DNA of 64,000 nt from Nocardia coubleae NBRC 108252 (lineage in GTDB: Bacteria; Actinomycetota; Actinomycetes; Mycobacteriales; Mycobacteriaceae). Of this stretch, positions 53,522 to 62,492 are shown piece by piece. The position numbers and the translations under genes were made by a program. Numbering within the stretch: position 1 is the stretch's first letter; each line of letters begins with the position of its first letter. The notes beneath the pieces are model-generated. The model searched no databases. It saw only the letters and a program-made list of their open reading frames with translations, and was not told where the DNA came from. The DNA lies in contig NZ_BDBD01000011.1 in assembly GCF_001612805.1 (NCBI RefSeq), positions 1,054,001 to 1,118,000 on the forward strand, written 5' to 3'.

Positions 53522-54562
53522 TCACGGCCGGCTGGTCGGGGTGAATTTGGAGTCCCAGTACTTGGCCGGGTCCTCGGCCTTCTCGAGGAGCTTCGCGGTG
53601 CTGAGCACCTCGACGGTGGCGCGCCAGTTCGCCTCGGCATTGGTTCCGGGCGCCTTGCCGACGGTTTCCGGGGTGGTGAGCAGCGGAATGGTCTGCTGCC
53701 ACTGCTGCAGCAGCACCGGCTGCGGCGGCAGTTGCGGGTCCTTGCCTTCCATCGCGGCGACCGCGGCCTCGGGCTTCGCCGCCGCGGCGGCGAATGCCTC
53801 GCTGGTCGCGTCGACCATGGCCTGCACCAGTTTGGGCGAGGAGTCGATCGTGGCCTGGTTCGCGATCAGGCCGTTGCTGAAGAAGTTGAGTCCCTGCTCC
53901 GAATACCGCAGGTAGCGCACCTCTTTGCCGCTCTTGTTCGCGATGGTCGGCCCTTGGTCGTGCGCGAAGCCGATCAGCCCGTCGACGCGGCCCGAGAGCA
54001 TCGCCGACATCTTGCCCGCGGAGTCGAGACTCTGCTGGGTGACCTGATCGGCGGGTACACCCGCCTTGTCGAGATAGACCGGGAAGGTGGTGGTCGGCGC
54101 GTCGCCCGCCGAGACGGCGATAGTCTTGCCCACCAGGTCGGCCGGAGTCCGGATATTCGAATCGGCGAACACCTGCACCGCCGACGGCGTGGTCTGCAGG
54201 AAGACGCCGACGCTCTTGACCTTGACGCCCTTGTCGATATTGCTGAGGACGGCGGGCGTATCGGCCCAGCCGAAGTCGGTCTGCTTGGAACCGGTGGCCT
54301 GCGTGGTCTTCGTCGACCCCTGGCCGGCCGAGATCTTCAGATCGATGCCGTGCTTGGCGAAAATGCCTTCCTGCACTCCGTAATAGAACGGGGCGTGCTC
54401 GCCGTAGGGGTACCAGTTGAGCATCAGCGACACCGAGGTGGTCTTCCCGTCGGTGCCGGGCTCCTTGGCCTCGGTGCCGCCGCCTCCGCAGCCGGTCAAG
54501 ACCAGCACCGATGCCACCGCGGCGGCCGCGATGGACGTGAGTGTGCGTGTTCGGAATTTCAT
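53522..54562 (-). CDS. NitT/TauT-type substrate-binding lipoprotein
   Basis: 346 aa. Lipoprotein signal peptide with lipobox LVLTGC. The NMT1/TauA fold is shown by VSLMLNWYPYGEHAPFYYGVQEGIFAKHGIDL and DLVGKTIAVSAGDAPTTTFPVYL. The N(W/Y)xPxxxHAPFYYG motif is shared with pyrimidine-precursor (ThiY/NMT1) and riboflavin-type binding proteins, so an aromatic or heterocyclic ligand is possible. LacI control together with sugar-type enzymes points instead to a polyol-like ligand. Specificity is open. Confidence 0.9.
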   Translation of the reverse strand: MKFRTRTLTSIAAAAVASVLVLTGCGGGGTEAKEPGTDGKTTSVSLMLNWYPYGEHAPFYYGVQEGIFAKHGIDLKISAGQGSTKTTQATGSKQTDFGWADTPAVLSNIDKGVKVKSVGVFLQTTPSAVQVFADSNIRTPADLVGKTIAVSAGDAPTTTFPVYLDKAGVPADQVTQQSLDSAGKMSAMLSGRVDGLIGFAHDQGPTIANKSGKEVRYLRYSEQGLNFFSNGLIANQATIDSSPKLVQAMVDATSEAFAAAAAKPEAAVAAMEGKDPQLPPQPVLLQQWQQTIPLLTTPETVGKAPGTNAEANWRATVEVLSTAKLLEKAEDPAKYWDSKFTPTSRP

Positions 54563-54605
54563 GCGAGTTCTCCAGCTGTGGCGCGAATACGATGGTTCGG
54601 CATGC

Positions 54606-55478
54606 TCAAGCCGCCCCGACGACCGAGGCCGTGGATCGACGGGAGGCGTGCCAGGGAATGAGGAACTGTTCGGCGATCTCGATGATCGCGAACAGGATGA
54701 TGCCGAGCAGCGACATGATGATCAGGGCCGCGAACAGCATTGCGGTGTCGATGTTTCCGTTGGCCTGCAGAATCACATAACCCAGACCTTCGTTGGCGCC
54801 GACGAATTCGCCGACGACGGCACCGGTGACCGCGAGGGTGGCGGCGATCTTGAGCCCGGACATCAGTTGCGGAAGCGACGCCGGGAAACGCACCTTCACA
54901 AACGTCTTCCAATTGCTCGCGCCCATGGTGGAGGTGAGTTCGAGGATCTCCGGGTCGACCGAGCGCAGGCCGGCCATACCGGAGATGACGATCGGGAAGA
55001 ACGCCATCAGCACGGCGACGAGAATCTTGGGACTGGTGCCGAAGCCCAGCCAGACGATGAACAGCGGGGCGATGGCGATTTTCGGGATGACCTGCGCGAA
55101 AAGGATGAGCGGGTACATCGTTCGCTCGACGCCACGCGAATAGATCATCACCAGGGCGACGGCTTCGCCGATCAGCGCGGCGATGATGAAGCCGACCACC
55201 GTTTCGTAGGTGGTGACCCAGGTGTTCTCGAGCAGGTACGCCGAGTTGTCGACGGTGGTGCGCCAGGTATCGGCGGGCGACGGCAGGATGTAGGGCTCGA
55301 CGAGCTCGAATTTCGTGACGGCCCACCAGGCGACGACGAGCACCGCCACCAGGGCGAGTGGCCGCCAGACGGTCGACCAGAGACCGGCCGGGGATGGAAG
55401 CTTTCGGCGCCGGGGGCGAACGGGTTGCGCCGCTTTCGGTGCGGGGGAACCGGCCTCGACGGACGTGACTACCGCCAT
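54606..55478 (-). CDS. NitT/TauT-type ABC permease
   Basis: 290 aa, six TM helices of the BPD_transp_1 type: LVLVAVLVVAWWAV first, the EAA loop ELTSTMGASNWKTFVKVRFPASLPQLMSGLKIA and VGEFVGANEGLGYVILQANG near the end. It is the first gene of the operon; the order is permease, SBP, ATPase, glycerate kinase. A LacI-type operator lies 50 nt upstream of its start. Confidence 0.93.
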   Translation of the reverse strand: MAVVTSVEAGSPAPKAAQPVRPRRRKLPSPAGLWSTVWRPLALVAVLVVAWWAVTKFELVEPYILPSPADTWRTTVDNSAYLLENTWVTTYETVVGFIIAALIGEAVALVMIYSRGVERTMYPLILFAQVIPKIAIAPLFIVWLGFGTSPKILVAVLMAFFPIVISGMAGLRSVDPEILELTSTMGASNWKTFVKVRFPASLPQLMSGLKIAATLAVTGAVVGEFVGANEGLGYVILQANGNIDTAMLFAALIIMSLLGIILFAIIEIAEQFLIPWHASRRSTASVVGAA

Positions 55479-55527
55479 CTGGAGTCCTAAAGCTAGTAGT
55501 GGAGCGGGATTCGAACTGCACCCGCTG

Positions 55528-55541
55528 GGAATGCGCTTTCC
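55528..55541. promoter_or_regulatory. LacI operator before the ABC importer operon
   Basis: GGAATGCGCTTTCC is a near-perfect palindrome (one mismatch) with the central CG typical of LacI operators, in the context GCTG-site-GAAGCT. The exact reverse complement is found at 56700-56713. Confidence 0.8.
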
Positions 55542-55604
55542 GAAGCTGGATCCGAGGCTAGTGTGACCCGACCCACAGTGTCAAGGGTTTCGAATCGGGC
55601 CAGG

Positions 55605-56639
55605 TCAGGGGCGGTGCAAAACGCTGCTGTCGCGCAGGATCACCCGGCCGGGCACGAATTCGTGTGCGCGCGAGGACGTTGCGGTGTCGTCGAGCGCGAG
55701 CGCGACGGCCCGTTCGCCGATGTCCACCAGCGACAGCGCCACCGTCGAGAGCCCTGGCACGTGGTCGCGCAGCGTGGGAATGTCGTCGAACCCGGCGACG
55801 CAGACATCGTCGGGAACCGCCAAGCCGAGCTCGCGCCAGGCCGCGATCGCCCCGATTGCCATCACGTCGCTCACGGCGAAGACGCAGGGCGGGACCGCCT
55901 GCCCGTGGCGCAGATCCAAGGCCGCGGCGAGGCGGCGCGCCGCGCTGAAACCACCGTCGCGGGAGAAGTCTCCCGCGATCTCCACCAGCGGTGTCACACC
56001 CTGCGAGGCGAGTGCCTCGACGAAGCCGTTGCGCCGGTCGACGGCGGTCCTGATGTGACCGGGCCCGCCGATCACCGCGAAGTCGCGATGCCCCTGACCG
56101 AGCAGCGCGTGCGCCAATTCCGCTGATGCCGCATAGTTTTCGGGCTCGACGGCGGCACCGAAGGACAGTGGTTGACCGACGACGACCACCTTGCCGTTGT
56201 TGTCCAGATACCGCGCGCACTCCTTCTCGAGATCGCGGTCGAGATCGCCGCTCTGGCGCGAACCCGCGAGGATGATCGCGTCGGCGCGGTGCGAGATGAA
56301 CGTGCTCACCGATTCGCGCTCGATGTCGAAATCGCGTTGCGTGCTGGCCAGCAGGACGAGCTTGCCCGCCCGGCGCGCCGCCGTCTGCACCCCCTGCACG
56401 ATCGAGGAGAAGTAGGGGTCGGCGATGTCGTGCACGACGAGTCCGATCAGCCCGGTGGAGGACCGCGCCAGGGCCTGGGCCTGGGCATTCGGCACATAGC
56501 CGAGCTCCGCGGCGGCGGCACGGACCCGGTCGGCCACGCCTTCGCCGGGCACCCGTGACGACCCGTTGAGCACGCGCGAGGCGGTCGCCTGGGAGACGCC
56601 CGCCCGGATCGCGACGTCTTGCAATCTCACAGCCGCCAT
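55605..56639 (-). CDS. LacI-family transcriptional repressor
   Basis: 344 aa. HTH plus hinge helix: RLQDVAIRAGVSQATASRVLNGSSRVP, then RAAAAELGYVPNAQAQALA. The sugar-binding periplasmic-type effector domain contains GLVVHDIADPYFSSIVQGVQ and VCVAGFDDIPTLRDHVPGLST. It lies between the importer operon and the catabolic operon. The same palindrome precedes both, so it likely represses both and itself until a sugar-like ligand binds. Confidence 0.95.
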   Translation of the reverse strand: MAAVRLQDVAIRAGVSQATASRVLNGSSRVPGEGVADRVRAAAAELGYVPNAQAQALARSSTGLIGLVVHDIADPYFSSIVQGVQTAARRAGKLVLLASTQRDFDIERESVSTFISHRADAIILAGSRQSGDLDRDLEKECARYLDNNGKVVVVGQPLSFGAAVEPENYAASAELAHALLGQGHRDFAVIGGPGHIRTAVDRRNGFVEALASQGVTPLVEIAGDFSRDGGFSAARRLAAALDLRHGQAVPPCVFAVSDVMAIGAIAAWRELGLAVPDDVCVAGFDDIPTLRDHVPGLSTVALSLVDIGERAVALALDDTATSSRAHEFVPGRVILRDSSVLHRP

Positions 56640-56699
56640 GACTTCTCGTTCCCTCGGTTCGGGGTGGGGTTGACCGGACTCGGTGACTTAGCATAGCTT

Positions 56700-56713
56700 G
56701 GAAAGCGCATTCC
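56700..56713. promoter_or_regulatory. LacI operator between lacI-type gene and catabolic operon
   Basis: GGAAAGCGCATTCC is the exact reverse complement of the site at 55528-55541, and the flanking AGCT/GAGCT bases are also alike. It lies 61 nt upstream of the LacI start and 98 nt upstream of the Gfo/Idh start, so it can serve both directions. Confidence 0.82.
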
Positions 56714-56810
56714 GAGCTGACTTGTCCATCGCCGTGTGCGGAGTTGTCCGCACCGTCCGCGACCCATTCTGCGGGTCGTCAGCCACGCAAATCAGAAGAG
56801 GCACAGAACA

Positions 56811-57974
56811 ATGCCCGATTCCACTCCCCCGCGCACGCTCCGCATCGCCATGAACGGCGTCACCGGGCGCATGGGTTACCGCCAGCACCTCGTGCGCTCG
56901 ATCCTGCCGATCCGCGACGCGGGCGGCCTCCTGCTCCCGGACGGCAGCCGCGTCCAGGTGGAGCCCATCCTGGTGGGCCGCAACGCCGCCAAGCTGGCCG
57001 AACTCGCGGCACAGCACGGTATCGCCGAATGGAGCACCGATGCCGCCGCCGTCATCGCCGACCCGTCCGTCGACATCTACTTCGACGCACAGGTCACGTC
57101 CCGGCGCGCCGAGGCGCTCGCGGCGGCGATGAAGGCGGGCAAGCACGTGTTCACCGAGAAGCCGACCGCCGAAACGCTCACCGAGGCGGTAGAACTCGCC
57201 AGGGTCGCCGCGAACGCGGGCGTCACCGCGGGTGTCGTGCACGACAAGCTCTATCTGCCCGGCCTGGTCAAATTGCGCAGGCTGGTCGACGAGGGCTTCT
57301 TCGGGCGGATCCTGTCGTTGCGTGGCGAATTCGGCTACTGGGTCTTCGAAGGTGACGGCCAGCCCGCCCAGCGTCCCAGCTGGAACTACCGCGCCGAGGA
57401 CGGCGGCGGCATCGTCGTCGACATGTTCTGCCACTGGAACTACGTGCTCGAGGGGTTGCTCGGCAAGGTCGAGGCGGTCACCGCGAAGGCGACGACCCAT
57501 ATCCCCACCCGGTGGGACGAGCAGGGCAAGCCGTACGACGCCACCGCCGACGATGCCGCCTACGGCATCTTCGAGATGGCTGACGGCGTTGTCGCGCAGA
57601 TCAATTCGTCGTGGGCGGTGCGGGTGTATCGAGACGAGCTCGTCGAGTTCCAGATCGACGGCACGCACGGTTCGGCCGTGGCCGGATTGCGTAAATGTGT
57701 CGCGCAGCATCGCTCGCATACGCCCAAACCCGTGTGGAACCCGGATCTTCCGGTCACCGAACCGTTCCGCGAGCAATGGCTCGAGGTGCCGGCGAACGCC
57801 GATCTGGACAACGGTTTCAAATTGCAGTGGGAGGAGTTCCTCGCCGACGTGGTGAACGAGCGGCCGCACCGCTACGGGCTGCTCTCCGCCGCGCGCGGGG
57901 TTCAGCTCGCCGAACTCGGCCTGCGCAGCTCCGCCGAAGGCCGCCGCATCGAGATTCCGGAGGTGACGCTGTGA
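56811..57974 (+). CDS. Gfo/Idh/MocA-family oxidoreductase
   Basis: 387 aa from ATG 56811. Rossmann motif IAMNGVTGRMGYRQHLV (GxxGxxG), then the family EKP motif in KHVFTEKPTAET and a dehydrogenase C-domain containing DGGGIVVDMFCHWNYV with the catalytic-type Asp/His pair. It oxidises a sugar or cyclitol using NAD(P). It is the first gene of a three-gene operon with GTGA and ATGA overlaps, under the shared LacI operator. Confidence 0.92.
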   Translation: MPDSTPPRTLRIAMNGVTGRMGYRQHLVRSILPIRDAGGLLLPDGSRVQVEPILVGRNAAKLAELAAQHGIAEWSTDAAAVIADPSVDIYFDAQVTSRRAEALAAAMKAGKHVFTEKPTAETLTEAVELARVAANAGVTAGVVHDKLYLPGLVKLRRLVDEGFFGRILSLRGEFGYWVFEGDGQPAQRPSWNYRAEDGGGIVVDMFCHWNYVLEGLLGKVEAVTAKATTHIPTRWDEQGKPYDATADDAAYGIFEMADGVVAQINSSWAVRVYRDELVEFQIDGTHGSAVAGLRKCVAQHRSHTPKPVWNPDLPVTEPFREQWLEVPANADLDNGFKLQWEEFLADVVNERPHRYGLLSAARGVQLAELGLRSSAEGRRIEIPEVTL

Positions 57975-59161
57975 CCGCGGCCCCGACCGATGTGTCGGTG
58001 CTGCTGCCCGCCGGTGACCGGCTCGAACGGTACGTCCTCGGCGCTCCGGGCCCGTGGACGCGGCCGACCGGGCCGATCACCTCGCGGGTGGCTTTCGCTG
58101 CGGCGCATGTGATTCCGCGTGCCACAGCCGACAACACGCCGGGCGCGCCCGTGACGATCGACTGGGACGCGACGCTGGCCTACCGGCACGAGCTGTGGTC
58201 CTACGGGCTCGGTGTCGCCGATGCCATGGACACCGCGCAGCGCGGGATGGGCCTCGACTGGCGGACCACCGCCGAATTGATCCGGCGTTCCGGCGGCGAG
58301 GCCGCTTCCACCGGGGGCAGGCTCGCCTGCGGTGCGGGCACCGATCAGCTCGACCTCGCCGGCCTGCCCGCCGGATCGGCCGGGCTCACCAGGATCGTCG
58401 ACGCCTACCATGAGCAGATCGACGTGGTGACCGAGGCGGGCGCGCAGGTGATCGTGATGGCTTCGCGGGCTCTCGTGCGGGTCGCGGAGTCGACGGCCGA
58501 CTATGTGGACGTCTACGAACGGCTGCTGACAGGTGTCGACCGGCCGGTGATCCTGCACTGGCTCGGCACCATGTTCGACCCCGCGCTGCACGGCTATTGG
58601 GGTAGCGACGATATCGCCACCGCCACCGAGACTTTCCGGACGCTCATCGAGAACAACCGGTCGAAGATCGACGGCGTCAAGGTCTCGCTGCTGGATGCCG
58701 GACACGAGATCGCGCTGCGGCGCGCCTTGCCGCCGGGGGTCCGGCTCTACACCGGCGACGATTTCAACTATCCCGAGCTCATCGTCGGTGACGCGCAGGG
58801 ACATTCGGACGCACTGCTCGGCATCTTCGCGGCGATCTATCCGGCCGCGTCGACCGCGCTGCAGGAGCTCGACAACGGCAACGTGGCGCGGGCATCCGAA
58901 ATACTCGGCAGCACACAGGAACTCGGACGGCACATCTTCGCGGCGCCCACGTACTACTACAAGACCGGAATCGCGTTCCTGTCGTGGCTCAACGGTCGTC
59001 AGCCCGGCTTCTCCATGGTCGGCGGGTTGTCCACGGGCCGTTCCGTCCCGCACCTGGCCGAGCTGTTCCGGCTCGCCGACCGGGCCGGTCTGCTGGCGGA
59101 CCCCGAACTGGCCGCGCACCGCATGCGGCTGTACCTCGAACTGAACGGACTCGGATCATGA
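57971..59161 (+). CDS. DUF993 / dihydrodipicolinate-synthase-fold protein
   Basis: 396 aa from GTG 57971, overlapping the preceding stop by 4 nt. TIM-barrel aldolase-type fold: YGLGVADAMDTAQRGMGLDW, AGAQVIVMASRALVR, VILHWLGTMFDPALHGYWG and a possible Schiff-base Lys in IDGVKVSLLDAGHE. It probably performs a C-C cleavage or condensation in the breakdown of the sugar-like substrate. DUF993 genes commonly sit between a Gfo/Idh oxidoreductase and a sugar isomerase, as here. The reaction is not established to my knowledge. Confidence 0.85.
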   Translation: MTAAPTDVSVLLPAGDRLERYVLGAPGPWTRPTGPITSRVAFAAAHVIPRATADNTPGAPVTIDWDATLAYRHELWSYGLGVADAMDTAQRGMGLDWRTTAELIRRSGGEAASTGGRLACGAGTDQLDLAGLPAGSAGLTRIVDAYHEQIDVVTEAGAQVIVMASRALVRVAESTADYVDVYERLLTGVDRPVILHWLGTMFDPALHGYWGSDDIATATETFRTLIENNRSKIDGVKVSLLDAGHEIALRRALPPGVRLYTGDDFNYPELIVGDAQGHSDALLGIFAAIYPAASTALQELDNGNVARASEILGSTQELGRHIFAAPTYYYKTGIAFLSWLNGRQPGFSMVGGLSTGRSVPHLAELFRLADRAGLLADPELAAHRMRLYLELNGLGS

Positions 59162-60030
59162 CATCGGTTGTCGCGCAGCAGATCCCGTACGACTCAGCTG
59201 CTCCGTACCGGTCGCTGTCGCTGAACACCGCGACGACCAAGCGGTGGACCCTGGCCGAGGCGGTGGACGGTGCGGCAAGGGCCGGACTCGGTGCGATCGG
59301 ACTGTGGCGTGACCGGGTCGACGAGGTCGGGGCCACCACCGCGGCGAAGATCGTGGCCGATGCGGGTCTGCGCGTCTCCAGCCTGTGCCGCGGCGGCTTC
59401 CTGACCGGCAGGGAGCACGGACCGGCCGCGCTCGACGACAACCGCCGCGCGATCGACGACGCGGCGACACTCCGCACGCGGGAACTGGTGATGGTGATGG
59501 GCGGAATTCCCGATCGGGATCTCGCCGGTGCCCGGGCACGGGTCGAGGAGCGGCTCGCGCTCCTGGTCCCCTACGCCGCCGAACGCGGCGTACGCCTGGC
59601 GCTGGAACCGCTGCACCCCATGTTCTGTGCCGATCGAGCGGTGATTTCCACACTGGCGCAGGCACTCTCGATGGCCGAACCGCATCCGTCGGAGACCGTG
59701 GGCGTTGTGGTCGACACCTTCCATCTCTGGTGGGACCCGACCCTGGCGGACCAGATCGCGCAGGCCGGTGCGGCCGGACGGATCAGCTCGTACCAGGTGT
59801 GCGACTGGCTGAACCCGATGGCCCCCGACCCCCTGCTGTCGCGGGGCATGATGGGCGACGGCGTCATCGACTTCGCGGCCATCGGCCGCTGGGTCCGCGA
59901 CGCCGGATACCGCGGCGACGTGGAAGTCGAGATCTTCAACGCCACGGTGTGGTCCAGCGACGGCCACGAGGTGATCGAGACGATGAAGCGGCGGTATCGG
60001 GAGCTGGTACTGCCGTCCCTCGTCGGCTGA
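59158..60030 (+). CDS. Sugar phosphate isomerase/epimerase (xylose isomerase-like TIM barrel)
   Basis: 290 aa from ATG 59158, overlapping DUF993 by 4 nt (ATGA). AP-endonuclease-2-type TIM barrel: LGAIGLWRDRV, the metal ligand Glu in RLALEPLHPMF, Asp-His in VVVDTFHLWWDP, and Glu in YRGDVEVEIFN. It isomerises or epimerises a keto-sugar or cyclitol, IolE/IolI-like. It completes the LacI-controlled catabolic operon and ends tail to tail with the next gene. Confidence 0.9.
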   Translation: MTSVVAQQIPYDSAAPYRSLSLNTATTKRWTLAEAVDGAARAGLGAIGLWRDRVDEVGATTAAKIVADAGLRVSSLCRGGFLTGREHGPAALDDNRRAIDDAATLRTRELVMVMGGIPDRDLAGARARVEERLALLVPYAAERGVRLALEPLHPMFCADRAVISTLAQALSMAEPHPSETVGVVVDTFHLWWDPTLADQIAQAGAAGRISSYQVCDWLNPMAPDPLLSRGMMGDGVIDFAAIGRWVRDAGYRGDVEVEIFNATVWSSDGHEVIETMKRRYRELVLPSLVG

Positions 60031-60032
60031 GG

Positions 60033-61070
60033 TCACCCGGCCGCGGTGCTGTCAGAGCTGACGGCTGCCCATCGGGCTATGCGCCAGAACTTCTTTCGAG
60101 CCCGCCGGCCATGGGCTGCTCGCCCGTGACTGTCATGTCCAGACAGGTGACGGATGAGGTCGGCACGCTCGGCAGCGGAGATTTCCGGGTGTGCGAGGGC
60201 GCAGGCCACGGCGTCGTGTGCGTAGTAGGGACGTCTCCTGTCGTAGGCACTTCGAGCCGCGTCGAGGACGTGGGCGGGAGGGTAGTGCCCTGTCGATGCC
60301 AGGCATAGGCGGGCGAGTTTCGTGATGGGGCTGGGGAACAGGCCGTGGGAGACGGTGTCGCCTGGCATGCCTTCGGCGAGTGTGACCAGACCGGCGAGCA
60401 TCCGTGGGCTGTCCGGGGTAGGGATATCGACCGGGGGTGGAAAATCACGGGCCAAGTAGGTCGAGACGGCCCATGCACCGTCCGTGGAGTCGAATGCCGC
60501 GTGCACCGCCTCGAGGAGGTCCGGTCGCCGCAGCCGGGCCATGCAGAGCAATTGCGCGTCGGGGACGTCGCACAGGACATGGCTCAGTCGCCGCGTGTCC
60601 GTAGCCGAGATTTTGTCCAGCGCCGCGAGAGAGTCGGTGGACCCGGCGAATTCGACATCGCGAGGCCGGATGCCGGAGAACACGGTGCGTAGGACGGAGT
60701 CCGACAGCAACTCCATCGGTACCGGCCCGAAGAACGCTACGAGCCGGATAACAGCTTCTTCCACCGGGATTCGGACTGCCGGCTCCATCGGGAGACGGAC
60801 AATCACATCACCCAGGGCAGCCGAGAGCCGACTTCGCGAAAATTCCGGCAGGACTTCGTGAATCGTATATCCGTAGGCATACCGAGAGTGGACGTAGCGG
60901 CTGATGCCGAGCAGGTCGCCCACGAGCTGCTCGTGGTCGATGTGGCCACCGACCACGAGCTGTCGCCACGCCTGGAACGAGGCATACCGCCGGTGCTCGA
61001 TGAAGTCCGGTGGGCGAGGATCCCTGCGGAAGAGCTCGGCTTCAGAATCCGCTCGGCCGGTCATGATCAT
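60033..61070 (-). CDS. Hypothetical protein of a membrane protein/amine oxidase operon
   Basis: 345 aa from ATG 61070 (ATG 61064 possible). Mainly helical, no TM segment, no recognised family. The N-terminal half includes FQAWRQLVVGGHIDHEQLVGDLLGISRYVHSRYAYGY and the C-terminal half SPITKLARLCLASTGHYPPAHVLDAARSAYD. The tail is basic (GRAAHGRRARKKFWR). It starts 22 nt after the flavin oxidase stop. A GGAGGA/TCCTCC hairpin (61071-61091) covers the would-be ribosome binding site, so translation may be limited or coupled. Confidence 0.65.
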   Translation of the reverse strand: MIMTGRADSEAELFRRDPRPPDFIEHRRYASFQAWRQLVVGGHIDHEQLVGDLLGISRYVHSRYAYGYTIHEVLPEFSRSRLSAALGDVIVRLPMEPAVRIPVEEAVIRLVAFFGPVPMELLSDSVLRTVFSGIRPRDVEFAGSTDSLAALDKISATDTRRLSHVLCDVPDAQLLCMARLRRPDLLEAVHAAFDSTDGAWAVSTYLARDFPPPVDIPTPDSPRMLAGLVTLAEGMPGDTVSHGLFPSPITKLARLCLASTGHYPPAHVLDAARSAYDRRRPYYAHDAVACALAHPEISAAERADLIRHLSGHDSHGRAAHGRRARKKFWRIARWAAVSSDSTAAG

Positions 61071-61092
61071 GGAGGATAAGCCGACTCCTCCG

Positions 61093-62451
61093 CTACCGCG
61101 AGCGACCGAGGCTTGCCAGTACCGCCTGTGCCGATCGTTCACCCGAGGTGGCTGCGTCGGCCAGGGAGGGTACGTCGAGCTGGTAGTCGCCGGCCAGATA
61201 GATGGTGCCGAGTGGGTCGCGCAAGGTGGGGAGGGTCTTGCGTCTGCCGGGTGCCCAGAACGGCACGACCCGGCGGTGCCTGCGCAGAATGCCCTCCCCC
61301 AGCTTGTCTTCCAGCTCGGGCAGCACGGTGAGCAGGTCGTTCCGGAAGCGGGACACGATCTCCTCGTCGGGCAGGTCCAGCAACGCGTCGGCCTTGCCGC
61401 CACCGGCGAAACAAGCCAGGGCACCGCCCGGTTTGCGGTCGTCACCGGTGCGCAGCGCCGCGGCATGATTGAACACCGCCTGGAACGACAGCTGCGGCGC
61501 CGAGATGCCGAAGTACTTGTCCCACCGTTGCGGACCGACCTCGTCGGTGAAGAAGCCGACCACGACATAGCGGCCGTAGGTGATGTCGTTGAACGCGTTG
61601 CGGTACTGCTGGGGCAGGTCGGGGATGATCCGCTCGGTGATGTCGGCCGGGGTGGTCACGATAGCCCGCCGGGCCCGAAGTCGCGCCGGACGATCGCCGT
61701 CGAGATAGTCGACGACCACGCCGTCACCATCGCGGCGCACCGTGTGTACCACCGCGTTGCGCCGGATGCGGGCACCGAGGTCTTCGGTGAGCACATCGGT
61801 CAGTGTCTGGTTGCCGCCCGAGGGCAGCGAGAAGTTCGGCACCTTCTCCGGGTCGGTGAGTGCGATGCCCACCGAGTACACGAACTGAGCGGCCGCCGTC
61901 TCCTCCGGATCACATCCCATCCACTGCGCCGACCACGACCGGACGATCGTGGCGGCCAGTTCCGAGCGGACGCCGTTCAGCAGATACGACGCCAGCCTGG
62001 ACTCGAGCCTCGCGCGGACACGCTGGGCGAAGCGGCTCTGCGATTCGAGGAACGGCGCGGCCGAGAGGATGCGCGCGCCGACGATGGCCAGCCCGATCCG
62101 ATCCATCATGGTCATGCGGGTGCGGAACATGAGTGCCAGCGGATTCGAGGTGTCGACCGTCGAACCGTTCAGGTGCAGCGCGATACTCTTGCCCGCGAGC
62201 GAGCCCATCTCGATGTTGTGCCGCTCCAGCGCGTCGATCAGTGTGCCGGTGCCCTCGGTGAACTGGGTGCCGAGGTTGATCCAGTAGTCGCCCTGACGGA
62301 CGGTTTCGACGCGCCCGCCCGTGCGATCGGTGGACTCGAGCACGACCACCTCGGCCGCGGGCGCCAAGGTGGTCGCCGCCGTCAAACCCGCCATTCCGGC
62401 GCCGATCACGACAACCTCGGTGGCTTCTTCTCGAATATTCTGCGTTGCCAT
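61093..62451 (-). CDS. Flavin monoamine oxidase-family protein
   Basis: 452 aa. FAD-binding dinucleotide motif VVVIGAGMAGLTAATTL, then the GG motif LESTDRTGGRVETV, and the C-terminal FAD segment TIYLAGDYQLDVPSLADAATSGERSA. The last replaces the usual GSVEGA-type ending and, with INLGTQFTEGTG near residue 60, recalls protoporphyrinogen oxidase/desaturase-like members. It oxidises an amine or a C-C bond of a small substrate. It lies 41 nt behind the membrane protein gene in one operon. Confidence 0.88.
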   Translation of the reverse strand: MATQNIREEATEVVVIGAGMAGLTAATTLAPAAEVVVLESTDRTGGRVETVRQGDYWINLGTQFTEGTGTLIDALERHNIEMGSLAGKSIALHLNGSTVDTSNPLALMFRTRMTMMDRIGLAIVGARILSAAPFLESQSRFAQRVRARLESRLASYLLNGVRSELAATIVRSWSAQWMGCDPEETAAAQFVYSVGIALTDPEKVPNFSLPSGGNQTLTDVLTEDLGARIRRNAVVHTVRRDGDGVVVDYLDGDRPARLRARRAIVTTPADITERIIPDLPQQYRNAFNDITYGRYVVVGFFTDEVGPQRWDKYFGISAPQLSFQAVFNHAAALRTGDDRKPGGALACFAGGGKADALLDLPDEEIVSRFRNDLLTVLPELEDKLGEGILRRHRRVVPFWAPGRRKTLPTLRDPLGTIYLAGDYQLDVPSLADAATSGERSAQAVLASLGRSR

Positions 62452-62492
62452 GTCGGCTCCAGCCTGTAGATCGGTCGGAATGGATTCGTCGA

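Noticed and set aside
61070..61568. N-terminal extension of the unknown protein at 60033-61070 into the flavin oxidase gene
   Set aside because: The extension is antisense-like low-complexity sequence in another frame of a well-conserved flavoprotein; ATG 61070 follows its stop.
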